Below, in pieces: positions 1 to 9,258 of a stretch of 64,000 bases of DNA (its first letter is position 1; every line of letters begins with the position of its first letter). The DNA is from Sinorhizobium terangae (GTDB lineage Bacteria; Pseudomonadota; Alphaproteobacteria; Rhizobiales; Rhizobiaceae), in NCBI RefSeq assembly GCF_009601505.1, contig NZ_WITC01000027.1, forward strand, positions 1-64,000, written 5' to 3'. The translations under genes and the position numbers were made by a program. The notes under the pieces were generated by a model, which searched no databases, was not told the DNA's origin, and was given only the letters and a program-made list of their open reading frames with translations.

Positions 1-1237
1 AGGCACGCTGCTCCTTGAGGTTCAGCCGCCCGCTGGCCTCCATTTGCGTTCGGCCGGGTAGCAGCGCCACGGCATTCTCAACGATCCAGCCGGCGCCGTC
101 GGGCCTGACATCGAGCCGCACGTCCCGAACCGTCGTGTCGCCGATCACGATCGCCGGCAGCTTTAGGCTGGCGCGTCCCGGCACCTGCGGGATGGGTATG
201 TCGGCGGCGATCGCCAGCATCGCCTCGATCCGCTGGCGCAGCGAAATTGCGGGGTCGCGGCCGGTCTTGCCGCTTCGGCCGGAATTGCCGATGCGGCTGA
301 CGTCGATCTGCTGGCCATCGGCAATCAGCAGGAATTTCTGGTCCTTGCCGGTGTCGAGGGTCGCCTCCCCGGTGACGACATAGGGATCGTCCGGCGGGCC
401 GGCCTCGAAGCGGTATTCCGGGACACGGATGCTCTCGTTGGTGAGCTGGAATTCGCCGTTGATGCGCAGAGCGCCACTTTGCTTGGCTTCGTCCGCCGGC
501 CGGTTTTCCGTCAGCGTGAACCGCCCGCCATAGACCGGCCTGAAGTCGACAACCTTGAGATCGCCGTCGAGCTCGACGCCGAACGGTCGCTTGTCCGGTG
601 TCAGCCGCGCCCTGAGGCTCAGCGCCCCTTCCTCGTCCACCGCGTTGCTGGAAAAGGCGAAGCTGCCGGCTTCACCGTCGAGTGCCGCGCGCCCCTCGAC
701 CTTCCATGGACCGGCAAGAGTGCGCGCCGACAGGTCGGCGGAAAGGTCTGTGACACGGCGCGTCCGTCCCGTCTGCTCGTCGACGAACTCGATCTCACCG
801 TCGACAACCTCGACCTTTTCGAGAACGACCGTACTTGCAGGAATCGATGCCTGCGACCCACGCGCCCAGTCGAGCGTGCCATCCGGCAGGAGACGAATCC
901 TCGCTTTCGGTCGATCGAGCCGCATATCGAAGATCAGCGCCTCGCCGCTCAGGAACGGCGCAAGCTCGGCGCTCATCGAGAATTGCGCGACCTGGACGAT
1001 CGGCTGGTCGCTCTCAGTAGAACCGACGCGCACGTCATTGAGGGTCACGGTCGGGAACGGGAGGATGCGGGCGTCGACACTGCCATGGACGACCACCGGC
1101 TTGCCCATGATGCGGCTTGCCTCGCGCTCGAAATCCTTGCGGAAGTTGGTCCAGTCGATGAACAATGGCGCGATCAACGCCGCAAAGAGCGCGACGACAA
1201 CAAGCCCACCGATGGTAACCAGAATTCGCGCCAGCAC
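1..1237 (-). CDS. AsmA-family envelope protein, N-terminal part (cut by left edge)
   Basis: A minus-strand frame runs off the left edge, leaving about 412 N-terminal residues and no stop. It opens with one hydrophobic anchor (about residues 3-25, VLARILVTIGG onward), then FIDWTNFRKDFE and a GKPVVVHGSV segment. This is the usual opening of AsmA-family proteins, which are inner-membrane anchored with a long periplasmic beta-rich domain and are linked to outer-membrane lipid homeostasis. I chose the GTG at 1237 because an in-frame stop lies 27 bases upstream and GGGAAAG sits 7 bases before it. The gene lies downstream of the flavoprotein at 1305-2771 on the same strand, with a 67-base gap. The family is well supported; the specific role is not known. 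Confidence 0.8.
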   Translation of the reverse strand, partial: MLARILVTIGGLVVVALFAALIAPLFIDWTNFRKDFEREASRIMGKPVVVHGSVDARILPFPTVTLNDVRVGSTESDQPIVQVAQFSMSAELAPFLSGEALIFDMRLDRPKARIRLLPDGTLDWARGSQASIPASTVVLEKVEVVDGEIEFVDEQTGRTRRVTDLSADLSARTLAGPWKVEGRAALDGEAGSFAFSSNAVDEEGALSLRARLTPDKRPFGVELDGDLKVVDFRPVYGGRFTLTENRPADEAKQSGALRINGEFQLTNESIRVPEYRFEAGPPDDPYVVTGEATLDTGKDQKFLLIADGQQIDVSRIGNSGRSGKTGRDPAISLRQRIEAMLAIAADIPIPQVPGRASLKLPAIVIGDTTVRDVRLDVRPDGAGWIVENAVALLPGRTQMEASGRLNLKEQRA

Positions 1238-1304
1238 CGCGTCACTTTCCCGTCTGTCTCATTCGCGCCCTGCTCGCATCCTTGAGCGGCCGATCCCCGC
1301 GCTG

Positions 1305-2771
1305 TCAGGCAAAGATCTTGCCCGGATTGAAGATATTGTCTGGATCAAGCGCCCGCTTGATCTGCCGCATCAGATCCAAGGCGTCGCCGAGCTCCGCCTT
1401 GAGAAACGGCATCTTGCCCTGCCCGATTCCATGTTCGCCCGTGCAGGTGCCGTCCATCGACAGAGCCCGCGCGTTCAGCCGCTCCACGAAGGCCTCCGCC
1501 CGCGCAACATCGGCTGGATCCTTGTCGTCGAAAAGCAGCCCGACGTGAAAGTTGCCGTCGCCCGCATGGCCGACGATCGGGGCGACCAGCCCGTGTGCCG
1601 CGCTGTCCTCTTGCGTCGCCGCGACGCAATCGGCAAGCCGCGAGATCGGCACGCAGACATCCGTCGAAAGGATCGCGGCGCCGGGCACCAGCCCCTTCTG
1701 TGCCCAATAGGCGTTGTGCCGCGCCTTCCAGAGTCGCGAGCGCTCTTCCGGATTGGTCGTCCAGATAAAACCAGTAGACCCCAATTCCGACGCTATTTCG
1801 GCGAACTGGCGCGATTGCAACTCGACGCTCTCGGCGCTGCCATGAAACTCGACGAAAAGCGTCGGCGTCTCCTCATAGTTGAGGTTCGAATAGGCATTGC
1901 ACGCCTTCATCTGCAGCGCGTCGAGCAGTTCGATGCGCGCTACCGGAATGCCCGATTGGATCGTCAGGATCACCGCGTTGCAGGCATCGGCAATGGTCGG
2001 GAAAGGGCAGACGCCACCGGAGATCACCTCCGGTATGCCTTGCAGGCGCAGCGTGATCGACGTGACGATACCGAGCGTGCCTTCCGCGCCAACGAAGAGC
2101 CGCGTCAGGTCGTAGCCTGCCGAGGACTTGCGCGCCCGGTGGCCGGTCGAAATCTCGCGACCGTCGGCAGCGACCGCCGTCACCGCCAGCACGTTTTCCT
2201 TCATCGTGCCGTAGCGCACCGCGTTGGTGCCGGAGGCACGCGTCGACGCCATGCCGCCGATCGAGGCGTTCGCCCCCGGGTCGATCGGAAAGAAAAGACC
2301 GGTATCGCGCAGATAAGTGTTCAGGTCCTCGCGTGTGATGCCGGGTTCGACCGTGCAATCGAGATCCTCGGCATTGACGGCGAGAACGCGGTTCATGCGC
2401 ATCATGTCGACCGATATCCCGCCATGCGGCGCGTTGACGTGCCCTTCCAGCGACGATCCGGTGCCGAAAGGGATCAGCGGCACGCGGTGCGCGCTGGCGA
2501 TCTTGACGATCTCGCGCACTTCGGCGCCGCTTTCGGGAAAGACCACGGCATCCGGCAATTGCGCAGGAATATAGGTCGTCGTGTGCGTGTGCTGGGCCCG
2601 GACCGCCTCGCCCGCCTGGAAGCGCTCGCCGAATCGCGCGGCAAGAAGTTCCTTTGCCGCAACGATACCGCTGTCGTTTCTCGTTCCCGCTTTGATTGCC
2701 TTCAACGCCACGAAAACGCCCTTTCCCTGCAGCCCTCGCGTTCCGGCCGGTCGCGCAAGGCACTCTAACAT
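1305..2771 (-). CDS. FAD-linked oxidase, D-lactate dehydrogenase (cytochrome)/GlcD type
   Basis: This 488-residue flavoprotein has the PCMH-type FAD-binding fold at its N-terminus (IPFGTGSSLEGH near residue 105, DPGANASIGGMAS near 170). The C-terminal FAD-oxidase domain has the HAGDGNFH metal/substrate motif near residue 405 and GTCTGEHGIG near 450, ending in DPDNIFNPGKIF. The order and length fit cytochrome-linked D-lactate dehydrogenases (EC 1.1.2.4) and the related glycolate oxidase subunit GlcD. The single-subunit context, with no glcE or glcF beside it, favours D-lactate dehydrogenase or a broader 2-hydroxyacid dehydrogenase feeding electrons to the respiratory chain. The ATG at 2771 has a weak ribosome-binding site and an alternative start lies 30 codons upstream, so the N-terminus is uncertain. 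Confidence 0.85.
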   Translation of the reverse strand: MLECLARPAGTRGLQGKGVFVALKAIKAGTRNDSGIVAAKELLAARFGERFQAGEAVRAQHTHTTTYIPAQLPDAVVFPESGAEVREIVKIASAHRVPLIPFGTGSSLEGHVNAPHGGISVDMMRMNRVLAVNAEDLDCTVEPGITREDLNTYLRDTGLFFPIDPGANASIGGMASTRASGTNAVRYGTMKENVLAVTAVAADGREISTGHRARKSSAGYDLTRLFVGAEGTLGIVTSITLRLQGIPEVISGGVCPFPTIADACNAVILTIQSGIPVARIELLDALQMKACNAYSNLNYEETPTLFVEFHGSAESVELQSRQFAEIASELGSTGFIWTTNPEERSRLWKARHNAYWAQKGLVPGAAILSTDVCVPISRLADCVAATQEDSAAHGLVAPIVGHAGDGNFHVGLLFDDKDPADVARAEAFVERLNARALSMDGTCTGEHGIGQGKMPFLKAELGDALDLMRQIKRALDPDNIFNPGKIFA

Positions 2772-3157
2772 TCTGAATCGCCGCTCGATTTTATCCCCAA
2801 TTCCACGCGGAATTAAGGAATTGCGCGGCGGCTGCCTCCACCCTGGCGTGGTGCGCCCCAAGCCCGTACGCGCACTCGTCTTTCAGTGATGCCACGTCGC
2901 GACGAGACGCCCGAAGTCAGATCGGAAGCGCTGACATTTCAAGGCGCTACTGTGCAAATCGGAATCAATTTGTCCAGAAGTTCACGCAAGCTCGAAGCTC
3001 CGCACGGCGCGAAATCACGGATGGTGATACCGGCTTGTCACAAGTGCGCGACTGGCGGCCTCTTCGCCGGTCGACAGCGTTCCTTCCACGTCTGGTAGCA
3101 AGCGGTGCTATGATCACCGTACCGCCGTCCATCACCCATTATTCTGGAGAAGGTTGA
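2772..3157. other. Intergenic region between divergent genes
   Basis: This 386-base gap separates the minus-strand FAD oxidase from the plus-strand DUF1772 gene and must carry both promoters. I see no RNA gene, clear palindrome or credible coding frame in it. Confidence 0.4.
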
Positions 3158-3592
3158 ATGTTTGGATTGCTCGCCCTCATTACGGCGTCCGTCTTCTTCG
3201 GCGCCGCGATTTATATCAACGTGGCCGAGCAACCGGCACGGCTCGTCCTTGATGACCGCTCGGCGCTCACCGAGTGGCGTCCGGCCTACCGGCGAGGCTT
3301 CGAGATGCAGGCTTCCCTCGCCGTTGTTTCCGGGCTCCTTGGCGCCGCGGCATGGTGGCAGACCGGCAGTTCGCTCTGGGGCCTCGGGGCTGCGGTCATC
3401 ATCCTGAACTGGCCCTATACCCTGCTCGTCGTCATGCCCGTCAACCGCCGCCTAGAGGCGGCACGCCCGGAAGAGGCCGGCGACGAGACCCGTGCGCTGC
3501 TCACGCGCTGGGGCAAGCTCCATGCCGGCCGAAGCGCGCTCGGCGCAATTGCGACGGCGATCTATCTGATCGCCGCACTGCGCGGGTTGTAG
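3158..3592 (+). CDS. DUF1772-type integral membrane protein
   Basis: A 144-residue protein with four predicted hydrophobic segments (about residues 1-20, 50-68, 74-95 and 125-142). The conserved pattern FFGAAIYINVAEQPAR near the N-terminus and NWPYTLLVVMPVNRRL in the middle place it in the DUF1772 (anthrone oxygenase-like) family. Fungal relatives are oxygenases; most bacterial members have no assigned function. GGAGAAGG lies 5 bases before the ATG. It stands alone, with a decayed arsR immediately downstream. I would not infer a reaction from the family name alone. Confidence 0.8.
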   Translation: MFGLLALITASVFFGAAIYINVAEQPARLVLDDRSALTEWRPAYRRGFEMQASLAVVSGLLGAAAWWQTGSSLWGLGAAVIILNWPYTLLVVMPVNRRLEAARPEEAGDETRALLTRWGKLHAGRSALGAIATAIYLIAALRGL

Positions 3593-3620
3593 GCGTCATC
3601 ACATCGTCACGATAAGCACC

Positions 3621-3880
3621 TAAGGAGCCCCTTCGGCCCTTGACCAAGATCCGCGGCTCGAAGCTTTTCGCCTTCTGGTGCGCGCCGGACCGGATGGCGT
3701 GCGGACCGGCGAAATCGCCACGCGGGCTTGGCACAATCAACACGCGACGAACGGGTCGTGCGATGCGTCGCTGATATGACTGGCTTCAGGGATCTGCTCG
3801 CCTATCTCGTGAAGCACCGCTCCAACGGTAGTCCCAAACTTTGCCGCCCGGTCATTGATGCCGTGACCTGCAATCGTTGA
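3621..3880 (+). pseudogene. arsR-family regulator remnant, internally deleted and frameshifted
   Basis: Two pieces of an ArsR-type repressor are visible in different frames. The first (about 3636-3722) reads ALDQDPRLEAFRLLVRAG then PDGVRTGEIATR, which matches the first helices of the winged-helix domain. The second (about 3723-3880) reads AGLAQSTRDERVVR, then MTGFRDLLAYLVK, and ends in DAVTCNR before a TGA, which matches the wing and C-terminal helix. The stretch that should hold the recognition helix is missing at the junction. The remnant's stop touches the GGAGG ribosome-binding site of arsC, so this was the first gene of an arsRC-type operon. No working repressor can be made from it. Confidence 0.75.
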
Positions 3881-3892
3881 GGAGGATTAATC

Positions 3893-4405
3893 GTGAACGA
3901 CCACAGGCCATTCAACGTTCTCTTTCTTTGCACAGCCAATTCCGCGCGCTCGATCCTCGCCGAGGCGATCCTCGATCGGCTCGGTCAGGGCAAGTTCAAG
4001 GCGTTTTCGGCCGGATCGCAGCCCAGGGGGAAGGTTCATCCTCTCACACTGGAGGTCCTGGAGAGCCTCAACTACGATACCTCATTCGCGCGCTCCAAAA
4101 GCTGGGACGAGTTTGCAACTCCTGACGCGCCGAAGATGGATTTCGTCTTCACCGTCTGCGACGATGCCGCCAACGAGGCTTGCCCTGTCTGGCCGGGGCA
4201 ACCGCTGTCTGCGCATTGGGGCGTGCCGGACCCGGCCGCGGCCGAAGGCAGCGAGCCCGAAAAACACTTTGCCTTTGCAGAGGCTTACCGGATGCTGAAT
4301 AACCGGATATCGATCTTCATCAACTTGCCTATGCCCTCTCTCGACAAGCTCGCCTTGCAACAGCGCCTCGACGAGATCGGCCGCGATAGGCCGGACGCGG
4401 AGTGA
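3893..4405 (+). CDS. arsC: Arsenate reductase, low-molecular-weight phosphatase fold
   Basis: This 170-residue cytosolic enzyme would reduce arsenate to arsenite. The low-molecular-weight tyrosine phosphatase P-loop CTANSAR (C13 to R19) is intact, and two further cysteines, C89 and C97 in VCDDAANEACP, are placed like the redox relay cysteines of ArsC. The GTG start at 3893 is chosen because GGAGG (3881-3885) lies 7 bases upstream and directly follows the stop of the arsR remnant. Other usual rhizobial ars partners (aqpS, arsH) are absent here. With the repressor broken, expression may be constitutive or depend on read-through; this is inference. Confidence 0.88.
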   Translation: MNDHRPFNVLFLCTANSARSILAEAILDRLGQGKFKAFSAGSQPRGKVHPLTLEVLESLNYDTSFARSKSWDEFATPDAPKMDFVFTVCDDAANEACPVWPGQPLSAHWGVPDPAAAEGSEPEKHFAFAEAYRMLNNRISIFINLPMPSLDKLALQQRLDEIGRDRPDAE

Positions 4406-4543
4406 TAGTGATGGCATTCGACCTTCCGGTTTTCACGTCCGCCTAAAGCGCCGCGCGTCTCTTGAAGACGTGCAAAGAATCGATTCCATTCTGATGGATG
4501 CGGGATGCGGGCGGAAAACCGCGCGCACTTTTCCTCATCCCGC

Positions 4544-7500
4544 TTAGCGCATCTCCACCATCGCTGAGGCCGCGTCCATCTCCTCGTGCAGCTTGCGCTC
4601 CTCGTCGGCATGCGGCTTCGTGAAGCGCGCAATGACGAGATAGGCGACCGGAGTGAGGTAGAGTGTCACGATCACCGCAAGGCCCAGCCCGCCGACCAGA
4701 ACCCAGCCGAGCGCGACACGCGCCTCGGCCCCTGCCCCGCTCGCCAGAACCAATGGGACAGCGCCGACGACGGTCGCGATCATCGTCATCATCACGGGTC
4801 TCAGGCGGATATTGGCCGCACTCTCGATGGCGCTGCGCACATCCTGGCCGCGATCGCGCAACTGATTGGCGAACTCGACGATCAGGATACCGTTCTTTGC
4901 CATGATGCCGACCAGCATGACCAGACCGATCTGGCTATAGATGTTCAGCGTATTGCCCGTCAGGATCATCGCGAAGACGGCACAGGCAAGCCCGAGAGGC
5001 ACGGTCGACATGATGATGAGGCCGCTGACGAAGCTCTCGAACTGTGCTGCCAGCACCAGGAAGATGATGACGATCGCGAAGCCGAAGGTGATGAAAAGGC
5101 CATTGGCATTCTCGTTGAGCGTTGCCGCTTCCGCGAGCGGCATCACCCGCGAGCCCGGCGGCAACAGCGGCTCCGCCATCTCCTCCACCATCGACAGCGC
5201 CTCACCGAGCGCGAGGTCGGACTTGAGGCCCGCCGAAAGCGAAACGGCGCGAAGCTGCGACTCGCGCGCCAGCTGCGGCGCCACGGCCTTTTCCTCGATC
5301 GTCGCGATGCTCGACATCGGCACGATCCGGCCGTCGCGGGCCTTGACGAAGATGTTCTGCAGATCCGTCGGGTCGTTGAGCGGGGTCGTCGAGGAAAGCA
5401 GCTTGACGGGATAGGCATCGCCCTCGACGAAGATATCGACGACGCTGCTGCCGTCGAGCATCGCCTGCAGCGCCCAGGAGAGGCCGCTGATATCCACGCC
5501 GAGGTCGGACGCGCGCTCGCGATCGATGGTGATCGAGAGTTGCGCCTGGTTGGCCTCATAGTTGAGCCGCACGTTCTCGAAACGGCCGGTGTCTTCGATC
5601 TCGCGGACGAGTTTCGCCGCCGCGTCGCCGAGCTTCGTGTAGTCGTTGCCGACCAGGGCCACCTGAAGGCCGCTACCGGCACCGCGAATGCCAAGACTGT
5701 TGGACTGGATGGCAAAGGAGCGGACGGACGGAACTTTCGCGGTCACCTTATTGATGTCGGCGACGATCTGCTGCTGCGTGCGCTCTCGTTCTTCCCACGG
5801 GGCAAGTGTCAGCACCATGAAGCCGCTATTGGCCGTGCCGCCCTGCCCCGAGATTGAAAAGACATTGGCGATCTCGCCCGATTTGACCAACGGCTCAAGG
5901 CCTTCCTCGATGCGACGCATCTGCGCCTGCGTATATTCGAGCGAGACGCCCTGCGGCGCGTTGATCCTGAGCATGACTTGCGAACGGTCCTCGTTGGGGG
6001 TCAGCTCGGACTTCAGCGTCAGGAAACCGGCGGCACCTGCCGCGGTGAAGAAGGCGGCGACGACGAAGACGATGAGCGGCGCATTGAGGCACGCACGAAG
6101 CGTCACCCGATAGAACGCCGCGGCCCGCGCCCCGAGCCGACTCATCACGCCCTGATGAGCATGCGCATCGGTCGTCAGCAGACGCGAGGCGAGCATCGGG
6201 CAAAGCGTGAGCGAGACGAAGGACGAGAGCAGGATCGAGAAGGCGAGCACAAAGCCGAACTCGCGGAAGAGTCCACCGGTCTGCCCGGGGAGGAACGAGA
6301 GCGGCACGAAGACCGCCGCAAGCGTGGCGGTTGTCGCCAGCACCGCGAAGAAGACTTCGAGCGTGCCATGGACGGCGGCGGCCCGCGGTCCGAGCCCCTC
6401 CGCCCGGCGGCGCACGATGTTTTCGAGCACCACGATCGCGTCGTCGACGACGAGGCCGGTTGCAAGCACGATCGCGAGCAGCGTCAGGATGTTGATCGAG
6501 AAACCGGCAAGATAAATTGCCGCGAGCGTGCCGATCAGCGCGATCGGCATCGAGATCGCCGGGATCAGCGTCGCCCGCCAGTCGAGCAGGAAGAGATATA
6601 TGACGAAGGTGACGATGAATACGGCGACGAGGAGCGCTATCTCCACTTCGTGGATCGCGCCGTTGATGAAGACGGCATCGTCGCTGGTGATCTTGAGTTC
6701 CGTTCCCTCAGGCAGGATCTCCGCGGAGATCGTATCCACCACCTTGTGCACGCCCTCGGAGATATTGACCGTGTTCGACTGGGCCTGGCGGACGATGCCG
6801 AGACCAATGCCCTGCCGACCATTGGAGCGCAGCGCCGACGTGCCCGTGTCCGGGCCGAGCGTCACCGTCGCGACGTCGCGCAGCCGCACATTGTCGCCGA
6901 TGATGAGGTTTTCGAACTGCTCGGGCGTCTGGAGGTCCGCCGTCGCCCGAACAGAAATATCCTGGCTGGCGCTGGTCAGCGAGCCCGCGGGCACGTCGTA
7001 AGACGCGTTGGAGAGCGCTTCGCGAAGATTGGCCACCGTGACCCCACGCCCGGCGAGCTTCGCCTGGTCCAGGTCGATGCGGAAGATCTTCTCCTGGTCG
7101 CCGTAGACGGTTACATCGGCGACGCCCTCAACAGCCGCAAGCCGGTCGCTGATCTCGTTCTCGACAAGCAGCGTCATGTCTTCCATGGTCATCGTGTCGG
7201 AGGTGAGCGCCAGCCGGATGATGGGCTGGCTGTCCGCGTCCGCCTTGACGATGATCGGCTCGTCGGCATCGTCTGGAAGCTGGCCGGCAACGCGGCCGAG
7301 CGCATCGCGGATGTCATTGGCGGCCTGGCCGATATCGGTCGTGTCGGAGAATTCGAGCGTCACGCGGCTACGCCCGAAGGAAGAGCTCGACGAAATGCTT
7401 TTAAGGCCCTGGACGCGCGACACCGCGCCTTCGACGACCGAGGTCACCTCGCGGTCGATCGTTTCCGGCGAAGCGCCTTCGAACCATGTCGTCACGGAGA

Positions 7501-7687
7501 CGACCGGCTGGTCGACCTGCGGCAGTTCGCGCATTTCGATCCCGTTCCAGGCGGCGAGGCCCGCAACGACGATCAGCGTGTTGATCACCAGCGCGAAGAT
7601 CGGCCGGCGGATGAAGAGCGCGGTAAAGCCGCTCTTTCCCCCTTGGTCTCCGCCCTTGCCGTGATGCCCCCCGAACCCGATGTTCAT
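4544..7687 (-). CDS. RND-family efflux transporter, inner-membrane subunit
   Basis: A 1047-residue proton-driven exporter of the AcrB/MexF class. After a Gly-rich N-terminus come the first membrane helix (FALVINTLIVVAGLAAW), the large periplasmic loop, a helix block near residues 340-540 (including GLVVDDAIVVLENI), the second loop, and a final helix block ending AYLVIARF. Length and repeated architecture match complete 12-helix RND pumps. The ATG at 7687 overlaps the stop of the upstream membrane fusion protein by 4 bases (ATGA), so the two are co-translated. No outer-membrane TolC-type gene or TetR regulator is adjacent, so the outer-membrane partner must be encoded elsewhere. Substrate unknown. 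Confidence 0.93.
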   Translation of the reverse strand: MNIGFGGHHGKGGDQGGKSGFTALFIRRPIFALVINTLIVVAGLAAWNGIEMRELPQVDQPVVSVTTWFEGASPETIDREVTSVVEGAVSRVQGLKSISSSSSFGRSRVTLEFSDTTDIGQAANDIRDALGRVAGQLPDDADEPIIVKADADSQPIIRLALTSDTMTMEDMTLLVENEISDRLAAVEGVADVTVYGDQEKIFRIDLDQAKLAGRGVTVANLREALSNASYDVPAGSLTSASQDISVRATADLQTPEQFENLIIGDNVRLRDVATVTLGPDTGTSALRSNGRQGIGLGIVRQAQSNTVNISEGVHKVVDTISAEILPEGTELKITSDDAVFINGAIHEVEIALLVAVFIVTFVIYLFLLDWRATLIPAISMPIALIGTLAAIYLAGFSINILTLLAIVLATGLVVDDAIVVLENIVRRRAEGLGPRAAAVHGTLEVFFAVLATTATLAAVFVPLSFLPGQTGGLFREFGFVLAFSILLSSFVSLTLCPMLASRLLTTDAHAHQGVMSRLGARAAAFYRVTLRACLNAPLIVFVVAAFFTAAGAAGFLTLKSELTPNEDRSQVMLRINAPQGVSLEYTQAQMRRIEEGLEPLVKSGEIANVFSISGQGGTANSGFMVLTLAPWEERERTQQQIVADINKVTAKVPSVRSFAIQSNSLGIRGAGSGLQVALVGNDYTKLGDAAAKLVREIEDTGRFENVRLNYEANQAQLSITIDRERASDLGVDISGLSWALQAMLDGSSVVDIFVEGDAYPVKLLSSTTPLNDPTDLQNIFVKARDGRIVPMSSIATIEEKAVAPQLARESQLRAVSLSAGLKSDLALGEALSMVEEMAEPLLPPGSRVMPLAEAATLNENANGLFITFGFAIVIIFLVLAAQFESFVSGLIIMSTVPLGLACAVFAMILTGNTLNIYSQIGLVMLVGIMAKNGILIVEFANQLRDRGQDVRSAIESAANIRLRPVMMTMIATVVGAVPLVLASGAGAEARVALGWVLVGGLGLAVIVTLYLTPVAYLVIARFTKPHADEERKLHEEMDAASAMVEMR

Positions 7688-8868
7688 TGCGCATCTCCCG
7701 CGACCTTCTGCTCGGGCTCGGGCCGGCTTTCGCCGGCAACGCGCACTGCGCCGCCGTCGCGCAGGCGCTGCACGCCCTCGGTCACGACACGGTCGCCCTC
7801 GGCAAGAGCGGCATCGACAAGCACTTTGTCCGGATTGCGCTGGATGATCTTGACCGGCACCCGCTCGCTGCGGTCGCCTTTGACACGCCAGATATAGGAT
7901 CCGTCCGAACTCCACTGGATCGCCAGCGGATCGACCGTCGGATAACGGTCGCCATCGAAGGCCATGGTGACCGAGAAGGACATGCCCGCCCGCAGCATGT
8001 CGTCGGGATTTTCAAGCCGCGCGCGGACGCGGAGCGTCCGACTCGCCTGATCGAGACGGTTGTCGATGGCGTGGATGACGCCTTCGAGCTGCCGCCCGGG
8101 TTGCGCGATCGCATTTGCCGTCACCGGCTGATCAACGAAAATCTTGCTGGCGAAGCGTTCCGGCACCCAGAAATCGACAAGAATTTGCGAACGGTCGTCC
8201 ACCACCGCGATCGGCGTCGAGGTCGTGACGTAGTCACCGACATTGACGGTGATGATACCGACCACACCTTTCGAGGGTGCGACAATGTCGCGGCGCTTGA
8301 GATCCAGTTCTGCCGTCTTCAGCGCCAACTCCGCCGCCTGCAGCGCGATTTCCGCGTCGCGTACCTCGACTGCCGTCACAGCCCTTGCCGTGCTGAGATT
8401 GCGATAGCGCTCGAGCTTTTCCTCGGCACTGTCGCGCGTCAGCTTCGCCTGTTGCGCCGCAACCTTTTGGTCGTCGCTGTCGAGCCGGGCAATCACCTGA
8501 CCCTCGGCGATCCTGTCGCCGGATTTTACCAATATTTCGGTGAGATTGCCGGTCGCCGTCGGTGTTACCGAGACGGAGTGGATCGCCTCGCCGTTACCGA
8601 TGGCGTTGAGCCTGTCGTTGACGATCGCGCTCGCCGACGGCCTGACGACAACCAATGTCGCGTCGCCGAAGCCGCCCTGCCCGCGTCCGCCGTTGCGCCG
8701 CCCGCCTTCGCCTTCGCCACCGTCAGACTTCGACAGTGCGTCGATCAACGGATGCGAAACGCCGATCGCCGCCAGCGTTTCCCCCGCGCCGGGCGCAAAA
8801 CGTACCCAGGCGACTGCCCCCACCACGAGCACAACGGCGCTGACCGCCAGTTGCTTCCAAACCCGCAT
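7684..8868 (-). CDS. RND efflux periplasmic adaptor (membrane fusion protein)
   Basis: A 394-residue HlyD/AcrA-type adaptor joining the RND pump at 4544-7687 to an outer-membrane channel. It has an N-terminal hydrophobic anchor (residues 7-24), a Gly/Arg-rich linker near residues 48-70 (GGRRNGGRGQGG), the first half-lipoyl segment (SGDRIAEGQVIARLD), a coiled-coil hairpin (about 155-205), the second half-lipoyl segment (APSKGVVGIITVNVGDYV), and a beta-barrel with a C-terminal domain. GGAG precedes the ATG at 8868. A TTAC-N6-GTAA palindrome lies about 115 bases upstream. The start and family are secure. Confidence 0.92.
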   Translation of the reverse strand: MRVWKQLAVSAVVLVVGAVAWVRFAPGAGETLAAIGVSHPLIDALSKSDGGEGEGGRRNGGRGQGGFGDATLVVVRPSASAIVNDRLNAIGNGEAIHSVSVTPTATGNLTEILVKSGDRIAEGQVIARLDSDDQKVAAQQAKLTRDSAEEKLERYRNLSTARAVTAVEVRDAEIALQAAELALKTAELDLKRRDIVAPSKGVVGIITVNVGDYVTTSTPIAVVDDRSQILVDFWVPERFASKIFVDQPVTANAIAQPGRQLEGVIHAIDNRLDQASRTLRVRARLENPDDMLRAGMSFSVTMAFDGDRYPTVDPLAIQWSSDGSYIWRVKGDRSERVPVKIIQRNPDKVLVDAALAEGDRVVTEGVQRLRDGGAVRVAGESRPEPEQKVAGDAQ

Positions 8869-8980
8869 TCACATCTCCAAATGAAAAGCACGCTCCAGCG
8901 CGGCCCGTGCCGGCGGAGCGTTCCGATTTGCCCCGAGTATCATTATTTGCGTGCCTTCGAGCAATCTCGGAATGCCATCA

Positions 8981-8994
8981 TTACGCAATTGTAA
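8981..8994. promoter_or_regulatory. TTACGCA-type palindrome upstream of RND operon
   Basis: TTACGCAATTGTAA is a TTAC-N6-GTAA inverted repeat lying 113-126 bases before the adaptor start. The same core occurs at 16307-16320, and a near match at 36418-36431. It looks like a transcription-factor site; the factor is not identified. Confidence 0.4.
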
Positions 8995-9162
8995 TAAAAG
9001 CGAATTTGTTGGCGGCATGATGGCGCCGATCGCCGTGCGTCGATTGCGCAGTGTTTTGCTGGACAACCAGTGTTTACAGCCTCGACGGCTGGGCTATTCT
9101 GCTTGCCTCGGGGACCATTTCCGATCGGTTTCGATGTTCAACTCATGTTGTGGAGAAGGACG

Positions 9163-9258
9163 ATGTGCGACGCCTGCGTCATGGAAGCCGTAAGGCAGCG
9201 TATGCTGTCGCGGCGCGGCTTTTTCTACGCTGCTGCGGTTGGCAAGGAGAAAGCATGA
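9163..9258 (+). pseudogene. Short ORF, probable remnant of a Tat-exported protein N-terminus
   Basis: A 31-codon frame begins MCDACVMEAVRQRMLSRR and continues GFFYAAAVGKEKA. The SRRGFF segment followed by alanines looks like the start of a twin-arginine signal peptide, and the MCDAC opening is one I associate with exported cyclase-family hydrolases of rhizobia. The frame stops where the mature protein should begin. It has a good ribosome-binding site (GGAGAAGGA, about 9152-9160), and its TGA overlaps the ATG of the next gene (ATGA). I read it as the 5' stump of a deleted gene that may now act as a leader for the downstream AhpD-like gene. A true small protein is the alternative. Confidence 0.45.
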
